64,000 nt of DNA from Deltaproteobacteria bacterium (GTDB lineage: Bacteria > Myxococcota_A > Polyangia > Nannocystales > Nannocystaceae), in contig JADJEE010000012.1 of assembly GCA_016709225.1 (NCBI GenBank), forward strand, positions 1,965,501-2,029,500. Direction: 5' to 3'. Position 1 is the first letter of the stretch. Each line of letters starts with the position of its first letter. Below the pieces are notes generated by a model that was given only the letters and a program-made list of their open reading frames with translations, had not been told where the DNA came from and ran no database searches. Below are positions 28,347 through 37,327 of the stretch, one piece after another. The translations under genes were made by a program, and so were the position numbers.

Positions 28347-29207
28347 CTAGCCGCCGGTGAGAGAGAACGGAATGGTCGCTTGCTGCCAGACCGAGATCGG
28401 CTCGCCAGCGATGGTGGAGGGCGTGAACTTCCAGCTCTTGACCGCATCGATCGCGGCCTTGAGGAACAGCTTCTCCGCGGCGTCCTTCTCTTCCTCGGTG
28501 GCCGCGGTGCTGCGCTTGCGCAGGACCTTGGCGCCGCGGACGGTGCCGTCGCGGTGGATGTGCAGCTTGAGCACGACCTCGCCGGTGATGCCCTGGTCGC
28601 GCAGCGACTCGGGATAGGCCGGCGACTTGTTGCCGGGATCGGGCTTGGCCGCGGTCGCGTTCTCGGGCCTGTCGATCGGCTTGGTCGGATCGATCGGCTC
28701 GGCCTCGGGCTTCTTCGGCTTGGGCGGCGCTTCGACCTTGGGCTTGGGCGGTGCTTCGAGCTTCGGCTTGGCCGGCTTGGGCGGTGCGGTACCGGTGCCG
28801 GTGCCACCGGGCGTGCCACCACCGGCGGGCGCGTCGTAGGTCTTGCCGACGTTGGTCTCGGGCGCGACGTCCTGCGGCTTGGCTGGCGGCGGCTTGAGCT
28901 TCGGCTTCGGCTTCGGCTTGCTGGTGACCTGCACCTTCGCCTCGGGCGGCGGCGGCGGAGGTGGCTCCTCCTCGACGACCGGTTCTTCTTCGACCGCGAA
29001 GTCCTTCAGCTCGGGCTCGAGCCCGACATCGACGATCTCCTCGTCGTGGTCACGCGTGAGCCCGTAGGCCAACGCGCCCGCGTAGATGGCGATCGCCGTC
29101 AGCAGCGCGCCGCCACGGCGTCGCTGGAAGAACAGCTTCTCGCTGCTGGGATCGAATCCGCCGAGCATGCGCAGCGGGACTATGGCCGCGCCCGGTATCC
29201 GACGCAT
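28347..29207 (-). CDS. tonB: TonB family energy transducer
   Basis: ATG 29207 (an internal ATG at about 29168 is also possible); 286 aa. One membrane anchor near residue 35-52 (GGALLTAIAIYAGALAYGL). Then a periplasm-spanning linker with poly-Pro, KPKPKPKLKPPP and APPKPK runs. The C-terminal TonB domain at about 205-286 has YPESLRDQGITGEVVLKLHIHRDG with the family core YPxxxRxxGxxGxVxLxxxVxxDG. It carries proton-motive energy to the receptor encoded downstream. First gene of the operon, opposite the regulator gene at 29374. Confidence 0.93.
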   Translation of the reverse strand: MRRIPGAAIVPLRMLGGFDPSSEKLFFQRRRGGALLTAIAIYAGALAYGLTRDHDEEIVDVGLEPELKDFAVEEEPVVEEEPPPPPPPEAKVQVTSKPKPKPKLKPPPAKPQDVAPETNVGKTYDAPAGGGTPGGTGTGTAPPKPAKPKLEAPPKPKVEAPPKPKKPEAEPIDPTKPIDRPENATAAKPDPGNKSPAYPESLRDQGITGEVVLKLHIHRDGTVRGAKVLRKRSTAATEEEKDAAEKLFLKAAIDAVKSWKFTPSTIAGEPISVWQQATIPFSLTGG

Positions 29208-29224
29208 GGCGGCGATGTTTCAGG

Positions 29225-29358
29225 TGTGTCACGAACGCAGAGTGTCGTGGTGCCGTGATGTGACGTAACTGCGGCCCGCGTCACACAGGCGTGGCCCACG
29301 CGCGCCGATCGACGCGGACGCCCGACAATGGTTCGGTGGCGTCACCTGCCTGTGACGT
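29225..29358. promoter_or_regulatory. Divergent promoter region with repeated GTGAC/GTCAC half-sites
   Basis: In the 166-bp gap between tonB and the regulator gene, TGTGACGT occurs twice (29259-29266 and 29351-29358), with inverted GTCAC elements at 29226-29232, 29280-29286 and 29341-29345. GTCAC-N6-GTGAC at 29341-29355 forms a dyad. PhoB-type regulators usually bind direct repeats of about 7 bp, so this is a plausible operator for the adjacent regulator; the link is inference. Confidence 0.4.
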
Positions 29359-29373
29359 GGGCACGCGACGGTC

Positions 29374-30081
29374 ATGATCCCGATGTCCACCACCATCCTC
29401 GTGGTCGATGACGAACAAGATCTCGTGGCGACGATGGAGCATGCTCTGCGTCGCGAGGGCTTCCGTACCGTCGCGGCTCACAACGGCCAGGATGCGCTCG
29501 CGCTGGCCTCCCGCGAGCCGCTGCCGGATCTCGTGCTCTTGGATCTGATGTTGCCTGATCTCTCGGGCACCGAGGTCTGCCGCGCACTGCGGGCACGCGA
29601 CGCCACCCGCAACCTGCCCATCGTCATGGTGACCGCGCGCGACGAAGAGATCGATCGCGTGGTCGGCTTCGAGGTGGGCGCCGACGACTACATCGCCAAG
29701 CCGTTCAGCCTGCGCGAGCTGGTGCTGCGCGTGCGCGCGATCCTCCGACGCGCACAGAACCCCGAGCCCGAGTCGAGCGAGACGTTGATCGAGCTCGGCC
29801 CGGTGCGCATCGACGCGCTGGGGCACCGCGTATGGATCGGCGGCGAAGAGATCCAGCTGACCGCGCTCGAGTTCAAGCTGCTGCACACGCTGGCCTCGCG
29901 ACGTGGGCGCGTGCAGACCCGCGAGACCCTGCTGCACGATGTCTGGGGCCATCAGTCCGGCATTCCCACGCGCACGGTCGACACCCACGTGCAACGCCTG
30001 CGCAAGAAGATCGGTGAGGCGTCGGACTTCATCGAGACGCTGCGCGGGGTCGGCTATCGCTACCGCCCCAACGTCGAATAG
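29374..30081 (+). CDS. PhoB/OmpR-type response regulator
   Basis: ATG 29374 (ATG 29383 gives a more standard N-terminus); 235 aa. The receiver domain has VDDE, phosphoacceptor Asp in LLDLMLPDL, Thr in MVTARDE and Lys in YIAKPFS. The C-terminal winged helix (about 140-235) has LTALEFKLLHTLASRRGRV and the recognition region RTVDTHVQRLRKKI ending GVGYRY. No histidine kinase gene is adjacent, so it is an orphan here. Divergent placement from tonB, with repeated half-sites between them, suggests control of that operon. Confidence 0.93.
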   Translation: MIPMSTTILVVDDEQDLVATMEHALRREGFRTVAAHNGQDALALASREPLPDLVLLDLMLPDLSGTEVCRALRARDATRNLPIVMVTARDEEIDRVVGFEVGADDYIAKPFSLRELVLRVRAILRRAQNPEPESSETLIELGPVRIDALGHRVWIGGEEIQLTALEFKLLHTLASRRGRVQTRETLLHDVWGHQSGIPTRTVDTHVQRLRKKIGEASDFIETLRGVGYRYRPNVE

Positions 30082-30149
30082 AGCCGGGCGCGGGCACGCC
30101 CACCACCACCCTCGAGCCCCCGCGACGGCGGTTGGAGGTCGACGGGGCG

Positions 30150-31178
30150 TCAACCCGCCGCGACGATCAACGCCTCGAGCTCGACCACGTCGAGCGCGTG
30201 CGCGTACACGCGAAGATCATCGAGCTCGCCGACGAAGAAGTCATCGAAGATGTTGCCGGTATCGTTGTCGGCGCCCAAGACCAGCGGCGCGTCCTGGTAG
30301 CCGATGCTGACCCCGTCGACGGTCGCGACCGCCACGGCGTCGCGGTACAGCGTGGCGGTCGCGCCATCGACCACCAACGCGACGTGGAACCAGGGCTGGT
30401 TGGGGTCGAAGGCATGGTCCGCGCCGAGCGTGTACGGCGTGGTTCCATCCGACACGGCGGCGAACAGCTGCCCCGAGTAGAACTCGATCTCATAGCTCGC
30501 GAGGTTGCCATCGCCGACGAGTCGATTGAGGAAGACCCGGGTGCTCGTCGAGTTGGTCGTGTCGCGCACCCACAACGCGATCGTGAAGGCGCCCGCGAGA
30601 TCGAGCGGGCCCGTGCCCGCGACCGTCAGGTAGCTCGAGCCGGTGAAGCTGGCGGCGTCACCGATGCGGCCGGGCACCTTGGCCGGGCACCCGGGGCCGT
30701 CGCACACCACGGGCAGCTCCAACGGCCCGATGTCGGTGGCACCGGAGAGCGCCATGAAGTCATCGTCGAGCGGCAGGTGCAGCACGAGATCGGACTCGCC
30801 ACCGCCACTGCTGCTGCTGTCTGCAGCCGCGCCCGTGCTCGAGTCGGTGGCACTCGTCTCGGGCTGGCACAGCCCGCCGTCGCACATCAGACCGGGCAGG
30901 CACTGGGCCTCGATGCACGGGCAGCCCTGCGTCGCCGACACGCAGTCGTCCGGGACGCACAACATGGTGGCGGGGTCGCAGACGAGCGAGTCGTTGCAGG
31001 TCGCGTTGGGGTAGCAATCACATCCGGCGTCACCGGCCGCGCACGCCTGCGACGTACTGCCGACGCCCGTCTCCGAACCATGGGACTCGCCCTGCGCCGC
31101 CGTACCGGCGCTCGACGACGGGTTGAAGCACGCCGTCGCGAGCAACGAGCCGACGAGAGGCAGCCACTGCGCACGCAT
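30150..31178 (-). CDS. Lipoprotein with LamG/concanavalin-like domain
   Basis: ATG 31178; 342 aa, lipobox ATAC. After a Gly/Ser linker come eight or more Cys in a short region (ACAAGDAGCDCYPNATC, CDPATMLCVPDDC, GCPCIEAQC), then a second Ser linker. A LamG-type jelly roll follows at about 130-342 (LHLPLDDDF, ASFTGSSYLTV, FTIALWVRDT, WFHVALVVDGATATLYRDAV, GELDDLRVYAHAL). These domains bind sugars or proteins; the ligand is unknown. Convergent with the regulator gene. Confidence 0.82.
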   Translation of the reverse strand: MRAQWLPLVGSLLATACFNPSSSAGTAAQGESHGSETGVGSTSQACAAGDAGCDCYPNATCNDSLVCDPATMLCVPDDCVSATQGCPCIEAQCLPGLMCDGGLCQPETSATDSSTGAAADSSSSGGGESDLVLHLPLDDDFMALSGATDIGPLELPVVCDGPGCPAKVPGRIGDAASFTGSSYLTVAGTGPLDLAGAFTIALWVRDTTNSTSTRVFLNRLVGDGNLASYEIEFYSGQLFAAVSDGTTPYTLGADHAFDPNQPWFHVALVVDGATATLYRDAVAVATVDGVSIGYQDAPLVLGADNDTGNIFDDFFVGELDDLRVYAHALDVVELEALIVAAG

Positions 31179-31256
31179 CGTCGGAGCGTAGCGCAACCGG
31201 GCCAGCGCATCACCTACCGCGGGGTCCCGCGGAATTCGCCGTTCACGCCGCGACCT

Positions 31257-32285
31257 TCACTGCGCCGCGAAGCGGCGCACGGGCACCATCGCGCCCTCGC
31301 TGATCGTCACGAACGCGCTCCCGCCGGGGAGCACCGCGAGCGCCTCGCCATCGGCGTCGGGCAACGTCGGCAGCGGACAGGGCGGGCCCGCGAAGGCCTC
31401 CGCGAGGTCGACGCCCGTGGGTCGCCGCCACGCGAACGCGTGGGAGTAGGTGCGGACGATCGCAAGACTGCCGTCGTCGGCGATGTCGCCACCGGTCGCG
31501 AGCGGACTGCCCGGCAGTGGCTCGACCCCGAACGACAGCGTCGCGATCTCCTCCATCGTGGTCTTGCTCTCGACGTCGATCGGCGCGACGGCGCGGAACA
31601 CCCGCGAAGGCCCCGCGTCCTCCTTGGTCACGATCAGCAGATCGCCGGTCAGCGGGTCCGACAGCAGCGTCTCGGCGTTGTGCGGCCCATCGGGGTACTT
31701 CAGATCGATCGGCACCACGCCGCCCAGCGGCAGGCCCTCGCCGCCGGCCGCATCGACGACGGGCTCAGGCACGCGGTAGACCGTCACGTAGCCGCGGATG
31801 GTTCCGTTGTCACCGATGTCCGCGAGGTAGAGATGGTCGACGCCGGCCTCGGGCCCGGGGCCCAGCGCCATGTCCTCCCAGTCGAGCGCGAACGCCCCTT
31901 CGAGCAGATAGCTCGCGATGGTCTCGCCCGTCGGTCGCACCGCGAACACGCGCGGCGTGTCACCCGAGTCGTTGTGCAGCCACAACACGTCGGGCTGGGT
32001 GCGGCTCGCGACCAGCCCCGAGGTCTCGACGATCGCCGGGTCGGTCAGCATCCCGATCGGCTCGCCGTCGGCGAAGCTCGGGCACGTCGGCAGCTCCGGC
32101 GCGCCCGTCGAGCTCTCCGCACTGCTACCGCTGGCCTCGCTCGACGAGGCGCCCGTGCCATCGCCGTGCGTCGAGCCCGAGCTACCCGCGGTCGAGCCTA
32201 CTTCGCTGTCGGCGGCGGCGGATCGATCGCCACAGGCGACGGTGAGCGAGCACAGCAGGGGGACGACACGCAAGGCAGTGGACAT
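31257..32285 (-). CDS. Lipoprotein with predicted beta-propeller
   Basis: ATG 32285; 342 aa with lipobox TVAC and a Ser/Gly/Thr linker to about residue 65. The folded region has propeller-like segments: SGLVASRTQPDVLWLHNDSGD, GAFALDWEDMALGPG, HLYLADIGDNGTIRG, NAETLLSDPLTGDLLIVTKE, DGSLAIVRTYSHAFAW and DADGEALAVLPGGSAFVTIS. This order is shared by a family of exported proteins that read like PE-PGRS or esterase-like propellers, but I cannot name one securely. Role unknown. Confidence 0.72.
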   Translation of the reverse strand: MSTALRVVPLLCSLTVACGDRSAAADSEVGSTAGSSGSTHGDGTGASSSEASGSSAESSTGAPELPTCPSFADGEPIGMLTDPAIVETSGLVASRTQPDVLWLHNDSGDTPRVFAVRPTGETIASYLLEGAFALDWEDMALGPGPEAGVDHLYLADIGDNGTIRGYVTVYRVPEPVVDAAGGEGLPLGGVVPIDLKYPDGPHNAETLLSDPLTGDLLIVTKEDAGPSRVFRAVAPIDVESKTTMEEIATLSFGVEPLPGSPLATGGDIADDGSLAIVRTYSHAFAWRRPTGVDLAEAFAGPPCPLPTLPDADGEALAVLPGGSAFVTISEGAMVPVRRFAAQ

Positions 32286-32331
32286 GGCAGCGGGCGCATC
32301 CCTCGACGCGCCCGCGCATCCTACTCCAGCT

Positions 32332-32826
32332 TCACACGAGGCGGCGCAGCATCACCCAGCCCAGGCCGATGAGCGCCGCGACGAAGCCCACCAGTCCGAG
32401 CACGCCGGTATGCACCAGCATGAACACGCGCATCGCCGACAGCAGCCAGTAGATCACCGCGAAGCCAATCACCATGATCGCGCCGCCGCGCACGCGCGCA
32501 CGAATGGCTTCTTGGCGCCCGGGGTGGATGCGGTGCTCGATCATGATCGCCGCGCCGAGCATCCACACCGGCGCCAGCAGCCAGGTCACGGGCACGTCCG
32601 TGACCGTGCTGGCACCGTGCTGCGAAATCCACACGAGCGAGCAGATCGCCAGCAGCACCGCGCCGAGGCCCACCGCAATGCCGAGGTTGGCGACCGATTG
32701 CGAGCCCCGTCGATGGCCGCCGCGCGCCAGCATCCACGCGGCCGCACCGAACATGAACGGCACTGCCACCAGGACCACGAGTGAACTCGCGCCGCCCCCC
32801 AGCAGTGCGCGCATCAGATCGGCCAT
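32332..32826 (-). CDS. Small four-TM membrane protein
   Basis: ATG 32826; 164 aa. Four hydrophobic helices are visible: about 8-30 (GGGASSLVVLVAVPFMFGAAAW), 45-68 (LGIAVGLGAVLLAICSLVWI), 82-98 (TWLLAPVWMLGAAIMI) and 115-160 (GGAIMVIGFAVIYWLLSAMRV then GVLGLVGFVAALIGLGWVML, possibly two). No recognised family. The agmatinase remnant on the opposite strand begins just upstream of its start, so its promoter region may contain the break point. Confidence 0.7.
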   Translation of the reverse strand: MADLMRALLGGGASSLVVLVAVPFMFGAAAWMLARGGHRRGSQSVANLGIAVGLGAVLLAICSLVWISQHGASTVTDVPVTWLLAPVWMLGAAIMIEHRIHPGRQEAIRARVRGGAIMVIGFAVIYWLLSAMRVFMLVHTGVLGLVGFVAALIGLGWVMLRRLV

Positions 32827-32871
32827 GCTCACGGTCGCGCGGTACCGTGGTCGGACCGCCAGCATTCCGCG

Positions 32872-33042
32872 GCCCGAGCACGCGAGGCGATGGCCCTGCT
32901 GCGTGGCCTCGCGGGTGTGAACCTGTGCGGCATGGATCTGGTCGAGGTCACGCCGATGCTCGATCACGCCGACGTGACGTGCTTGCTGGCGGCACACCTG
33001 CTGTACGAAGGCCTGGCCCTGGCCGCGCTGCCCCGCACGTAG
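32872..33042 (+). pseudogene. 3' remnant of an agmatinase/ureohydrolase gene
   Basis: This frame ends at TAG 33040 and reads AREAMALLRGLAGVNLCGMD then LVEVTPMLDHADVTCLLAAH and LLYEGLALAAL. That aligns with the last helix-strand-helix of agmatinases (RGL--N--GMD-VEV-P--D----T-L-AA-L--E). The N-terminal and metal-binding parts (GGDHS, DxDxxDP) are absent: upstream in the same frame there is only short unrelated sequence back to a stop at 32782. The intact family hydrolyses agmatine or guanidino compounds with two Mn ions; this scrap cannot. Confidence 0.78.
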
Positions 33043-33116
33043 CGTACGCGCGTCGACGCGCGTGCCGTCGGCCGTGCAAGCCCGGCCGGGTTCCGGCACA
33101 CTCGCGGCCCCTCGCC

Positions 33117-34436
33117 GTGACCGCCCCCACTCCCCGCGTCGGCATCGACTTCGGCACCTCGAGCTCGGCGATCGCCATGGCCGACGCCGATGGTGCCGTG
33201 CGATTCGCCCAGTTCCCCGCCGGCGTCGATCCGACCGCCGCGGTCGCAACCGGCATGGGCCCGAGCTGGCGCACGCTGTTGTTCTTCGACCCCGACGCGC
33301 AGAAGGTCGAGCTGCCGGTGCAGTACCACGCCGGCGCCGAGGCCATCGCCGCGTACCTCGAGGCCGCAGGCGAGGGTCGCCTGGTGCAGTCGTTCAAGAC
33401 CCACCTCACCAGTGAGTCGCTCGGGCGCACGCAGATCGCCCACCACGCGCTCGGGCTCGAGGACATGATCGCGCTGTACCTGCTGCGGCTGCGTCAGCGC
33501 GCGGAGGCCGATCTCGGCTGCACCATCGAGCGCGCGCTCATCGGACGGCCGGTGCGCTTCGCCGGTGGCCGCAGCCCCGAGGACGACGCGCTCGCCGAGC
33601 GACGACTGCGGGCCGCGGCTGCGCTGGCGGGCTTCCACGAGGTCGAGCTCGAGCTCGAGCCGGTCGGCGCCGCGCACCACTACGCGCGCACGCTGACGCG
33701 TCCCGAGCTGGCGCTGGTGGCCGACTTCGGCGCCGGCACCACCGACTTCTGCGTGATGAAGGTCGGCCCGACCGGGCACGACACCGCACCTGCGCGCGAC
33801 ATCGTGGCGATCGGCGGCGTGGCGGCGGCGGGCGACGATCTCGACGCCGCGCTCATCGATCACATCGTGTGCCCGCTGCTGGGCAAGGGCGACAGCTACG
33901 TCGAGATGGGCGGGCAACGCAAGGCCATCCCGAGCTCGTACTACTACAAGCTGGCGCGCTGGCATCACCTGTCGTTCTTGGGCGGCACGCGGACGCGCAC
34001 CGAGCTCGAGCGGCTGCGTCGGGGCGCCCAGCACCCCGAGCGCATCGCCGCGCTCATGCATATCATCGAGACCAACCAGGCCTTCCACCTGCACAAGTCG
34101 GTCGAGCGCGTGAAGCTCGAGCTCTCACGCCACGAGCACGCCGCCTTCCACTTCACCGACGGGCCCATCGACATCCACGCCGAGGTCACCCGCGCGGACT
34201 TCGAGCGCTGGATCGTCGACACCACCGACGCCATCGCGAAGGCGCTCGACGACACGCTCGCGCGGGCCAAGCTGGCCCCGCGAGCAATCGACTGCGTCTT
34301 CATGACCGGCGGCACCGCGTTCGTGCCCGCGGTGCGGCGCCTGTTCGAGCAGCGCTTCGGCGCCGACAAGCTGCGCAGTGGCGACGAGCTGATGTCGATC
34401 GCCTCGGGTCTGGCGCTGCGTGCCAGCGGGTCGTGA
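33117..34436 (+). CDS. Hsp70-like ATPase, YegD type
   Basis: GTG 33117 gives 439 aa, a length typical of YegD (about 450), which has the actin-like ATPase but no substrate-binding lid. The nucleotide motifs are present: phosphate-1 VGIDFGTSSSAIAM, phosphate-2 LVADFGAGTTDFCVMKV and adenosine motif VFMTGGTAFVPAVRRL. The role of YegD proteins is poorly known; a chaperone-like cytoplasmic ATPase is assumed. 74 bp separate it from the agmatinase remnant and 53 bp from the next gene. Confidence 0.88.
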   Translation: MTAPTPRVGIDFGTSSSAIAMADADGAVRFAQFPAGVDPTAAVATGMGPSWRTLLFFDPDAQKVELPVQYHAGAEAIAAYLEAAGEGRLVQSFKTHLTSESLGRTQIAHHALGLEDMIALYLLRLRQRAEADLGCTIERALIGRPVRFAGGRSPEDDALAERRLRAAAALAGFHEVELELEPVGAAHHYARTLTRPELALVADFGAGTTDFCVMKVGPTGHDTAPARDIVAIGGVAAAGDDLDAALIDHIVCPLLGKGDSYVEMGGQRKAIPSSYYYKLARWHHLSFLGGTRTRTELERLRRGAQHPERIAALMHIIETNQAFHLHKSVERVKLELSRHEHAAFHFTDGPIDIHAEVTRADFERWIVDTTDAIAKALDDTLARAKLAPRAIDCVFMTGGTAFVPAVRRLFEQRFGADKLRSGDELMSIASGLALRASGS

Positions 34437-34489
34437 GTTGTCGATTCGGCCTCGACGGACGGGGTCGCGAGCGGGTATGCCAGCGGCCG

Positions 34490-35311
34490 ATGACGATTCG
34501 AGTCCACCACCTCGAGTGCGGCCGCATGACACCGATCGCGGGCCGTCTCGTGTTCGGTGCGGACGCGCGGCACCGCCACCTGCTGTGCCACTGCGTGCTG
34601 CTCGAGCTGCCCGATCGTCTGGTGCTGGTCGACAGCGGCTTCGGCCTGGCCGACATCGCCGACCCGCGCGGGCGTCTGGGTGGGCTGTTCCTCGGCGGCA
34701 TTCGGCCGCAGCTCGACTCGCACGCGACCGCCGTGAGCCAGATCGAGGCCCTCGGGTTCGCGATGTCCGACGTCCGCGACATCGTGCTCACGCACATGGA
34801 CGTGGATCACATCGGCGGCATCGCCGACTTCCCCCACGCCCGCATCCACGTGAGCCAGGCCGAGCTCGATCGCGCGACCACGCGGCCGACCTTCGACGAT
34901 CGTCTGCGCTATCACCCGGCGCAGTGGGCCCACGACGCGAAGTTCCGCACCTACGCGGCGCAAGGCGAGCCGTGGTTCGGCTTCGCCGCGGTGCGCTCGC
35001 TCGACGACCTGCCGCCCGAGCTGCTGCTGATCGAGCTCGCGGGCCACTCACGCGGGCATGTCGGTATCGCGATCGACACCGGCGCGCGCTGGCTGCTGCA
35101 CTGTGGCGACGCGTACTTCCACCGCAACGAGGTCGCCGCCACACCGAGCTGCCCCGCCGGCCTGCGGTGGTTCCAGCGCTTCATGGCCCAGGACAACGCG
35201 CTGCGCGTGGCCAACCAGGCCCGCCTGCGCGAGCTCGCCGCGGAGCACCGGGCAGACGTGCGTCTGTTCTGCGCCCACGATGTCGACGAGTACGAGGCGC
35301 TGGCGCAGTGA
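34490..35311 (+). CDS. Metallo-beta-lactamase-fold hydrolase
   Basis: ATG 34490; 273 aa. The zinc-binding motif THMDVDHIGG (HxHxDH form with Met in the second place of the pattern, H-M-D-V-D-H) is followed by a His in LAGHSRGHVG, an Asp in LLHCGDAYFH and a final His in FCAHDVDEY. This arrangement fits small-molecule hydrolases such as quorum-quenching lactonases or glyoxalase-II-like enzymes; the substrate cannot be read from the sequence. Same strand as the Hsp70-like gene. Confidence 0.85.
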   Translation: MTIRVHHLECGRMTPIAGRLVFGADARHRHLLCHCVLLELPDRLVLVDSGFGLADIADPRGRLGGLFLGGIRPQLDSHATAVSQIEALGFAMSDVRDIVLTHMDVDHIGGIADFPHARIHVSQAELDRATTRPTFDDRLRYHPAQWAHDAKFRTYAAQGEPWFGFAAVRSLDDLPPELLLIELAGHSRGHVGIAIDTGARWLLHCGDAYFHRNEVAATPSCPAGLRWFQRFMAQDNALRVANQARLRELAAEHRADVRLFCAHDVDEYEALAQ

Positions 35312-35322
35312 TGCGCGCCCGG

Positions 35323-37203
35323 TCAGAGCCGTACCTGCGACACCGGCTCGAGCCGCGGCGGATGACCGCGGCGCGCCGAGTGGACGCGGTAGCGACGGCG
35401 CAGGATCCAATCGCCCTGTAGGAAGTCGATGTCGACCTCGGCTGGCGCGTCGATCGGCTCGGCGACGAGCTCCATGCGGAGTGCGTGTCCCGACAGCGGC
35501 GTCACGCCCAGGCTCTTGCGCTTGTCGGCGTCGACCAGCTCGAGCTCGCCGCGCCGGAGGATCAGCAGCGTCTCGCTGGGGTGGCGCGTGAAGACCAGGC
35601 CGATCGCCGCGCCGTTGCCATCGAACTTGCGCAGCAGCTTGGCGGACTCGCTGTGCACGAGCTGCACCTCGCTGCCGATGCCGAGCGCGAGGTATCCGGC
35701 CGCCGCGGCGACGCCGTGGATGGCCTGCGCGCCGACGCGCTGCTGCCACGGCACCTCGCGCAGCTCTCGATCCCAACGCGTCACGGTGCCGTCGGCCTGG
35801 CCGACCAGCAGGTCGCCCTCGCGTGCGCGCGACAGCGACGTGACCAACGCGGGGCTCGGCAGCGGGCGCATCACGGTCTCGGCGTCGGCATCGGCCCAGT
35901 AGCTGAGGCCGCGCGCGTCGGCGCGGTACAGCGAGGTCCCGCTCTCGAGCACGAGCGCGCCCGGTGTCGCGAGCCCCTCGCGATAGCCCGCGCTGACGTC
36001 GGTGACGACCGGCACCGCGGCCGCCGAGCTCGCCGGCGCGGCGACCGGTTCGACGGCCTCGGCAGCGGACTTGGACCCCGCCTGCGACGACGCCCACGCG
36101 AACGCGCCCGCCGTCGCCACACACGAGATCACCGACGCGACGATCCACGGCGTGGCACCACTGCGCCGCTGCACGACCGGCTCGATGGTGGTGACCTCGG
36201 CGGTGCGTTTGGGCTGGACCGACGTGCGCAGCGCGGCCCGCAGCGCGACCATGAGCGTGTGGGTGTCGCTGAAGCGGTCGCTCGGTGCCTTCGAGAGGCA
36301 GCGCTCCGCGACCGCTGCGACCGCGGGCGGCAGCTCGGGGCACAGCGTCGTCAACGGCGGCGGCGCGTCGTAGACGATCGCGTGCAGCAACGCCGGGGTC
36401 GACGGAGCGTCGAACGCCCGCCGCCCGCTCAGCAGCTCGTAGAGGATCGCACCGAGCGCGAACACGTCGGTGGTGGCGTCGACCGAGCTGGTGTTGCCGG
36501 AGGCCTGCTCGGGGCTCATGTAGTTCGGCGTGCCCATCACCACGTTGGTGCGGGTCATGGCCTCGGCAGCGCTCTTCATCTTGCTGATGCCGAAGTCGAG
36601 CAGCTTCACGCCCATGCGCATGCCGGCCTCGGCGGTCTGCGTGCGAATCATGATGTTGCTGGGCTTCAGGTCGCGATGCACGATGCCGGCCGCGTGCGCG
36701 GCCGCGAGCGCCGAGCACAGCGGATCGAACAGCCGCAACACCTCGCGAGGCGTCGCGCGCCGCCCGTGCATCCAATCGTCGAGGGTCACGCCGTCGACGA
36801 ACTCCATCACCATGTACGGGCTGCCGTCGACGTCGGTGTTGAAGTCGAACACCTGCACGATCGCGTCGTGATCGAGGCTCGCGGCGATCTCGGCCTCTTG
36901 CCGAAAGCGGGCGTAGGCCTCGGCATCGCGGGCGAGGTGGTGCTCGAGGAACTTGATCGAGAAGCGCTGCTGCAGGCGTACGTGCACCGCCTCGTAGACG
37001 GTACCCATGCCGCCCGCGGCGATCGCTCGCGTGATGCGATAGGTGTCGGCGAGCAACGCACCGATGCGATTGTCGCCGGCCCGGCTTCCCGCCGCGCGCG
37101 CGGCCGCCATCCCCGGGTCGTCGGGCGGACCGCCCAGGAACGCGGTGCGCTGGTCCGCAGACACGACCGCGAGGCTCGAACGACCCGACACGGATCCGGT
37201 CAT
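35323..37203 (-). CDS. Hanks-type Ser/Thr protein kinase with TM and extracytoplasmic sensor domain
   Basis: ATG 37203; 626 aa. Kinase domain about 50-320: glycine loop AGGMGTVYEA, Lys in FSIKFLEHH, HRDLKPSN, DFGISK, GTPNYMSPEQ, all intact. A membrane span near 352-370 (WIVASVISCVATAGAFAWA) separates it from a C-terminal region of about 240 aa. That region has a WD/propeller flavour (LYRADARGLSYWAD, SLSRAREGDLLVGQADGTVTRWD, SEVQLVHSESAKLLRKFDG), suggesting a beta-propeller sensor. Divergent from aroA across 124 bp. Confidence 0.9.
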   Translation of the reverse strand: MTGSVSGRSSLAVVSADQRTAFLGGPPDDPGMAAARAAGSRAGDNRIGALLADTYRITRAIAAGGMGTVYEAVHVRLQQRFSIKFLEHHLARDAEAYARFRQEAEIAASLDHDAIVQVFDFNTDVDGSPYMVMEFVDGVTLDDWMHGRRATPREVLRLFDPLCSALAAAHAAGIVHRDLKPSNIMIRTQTAEAGMRMGVKLLDFGISKMKSAAEAMTRTNVVMGTPNYMSPEQASGNTSSVDATTDVFALGAILYELLSGRRAFDAPSTPALLHAIVYDAPPPLTTLCPELPPAVAAVAERCLSKAPSDRFSDTHTLMVALRAALRTSVQPKRTAEVTTIEPVVQRRSGATPWIVASVISCVATAGAFAWASSQAGSKSAAEAVEPVAAPASSAAAVPVVTDVSAGYREGLATPGALVLESGTSLYRADARGLSYWADADAETVMRPLPSPALVTSLSRAREGDLLVGQADGTVTRWDRELREVPWQQRVGAQAIHGVAAAAGYLALGIGSEVQLVHSESAKLLRKFDGNGAAIGLVFTRHPSETLLILRRGELELVDADKRKSLGVTPLSGHALRMELVAEPIDAPAEVDIDFLQGDWILRRRYRVHSARRGHPPRLEPVSQVRL

Positions 37204-37327
37204 CGGCGGCCATTCGGGCTGCTTGAGCGCGCCGCGGGCTTTGCGGCCGCGTGCCGGCAGGACGATGGTTCGCCTGCACGCACACATTCGACCGACTATC
37301 CTCGACCAGGTGCAGTCAGGTGACGAC

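Noticed and set aside
32781..34436. A longer reading of the Hsp70-like gene starting at 32781
   Set aside because: The extra 112 residues are Arg/Pro-rich, overlap the agmatinase scrap in another frame, and the conserved domain begins just after GTG 33117.
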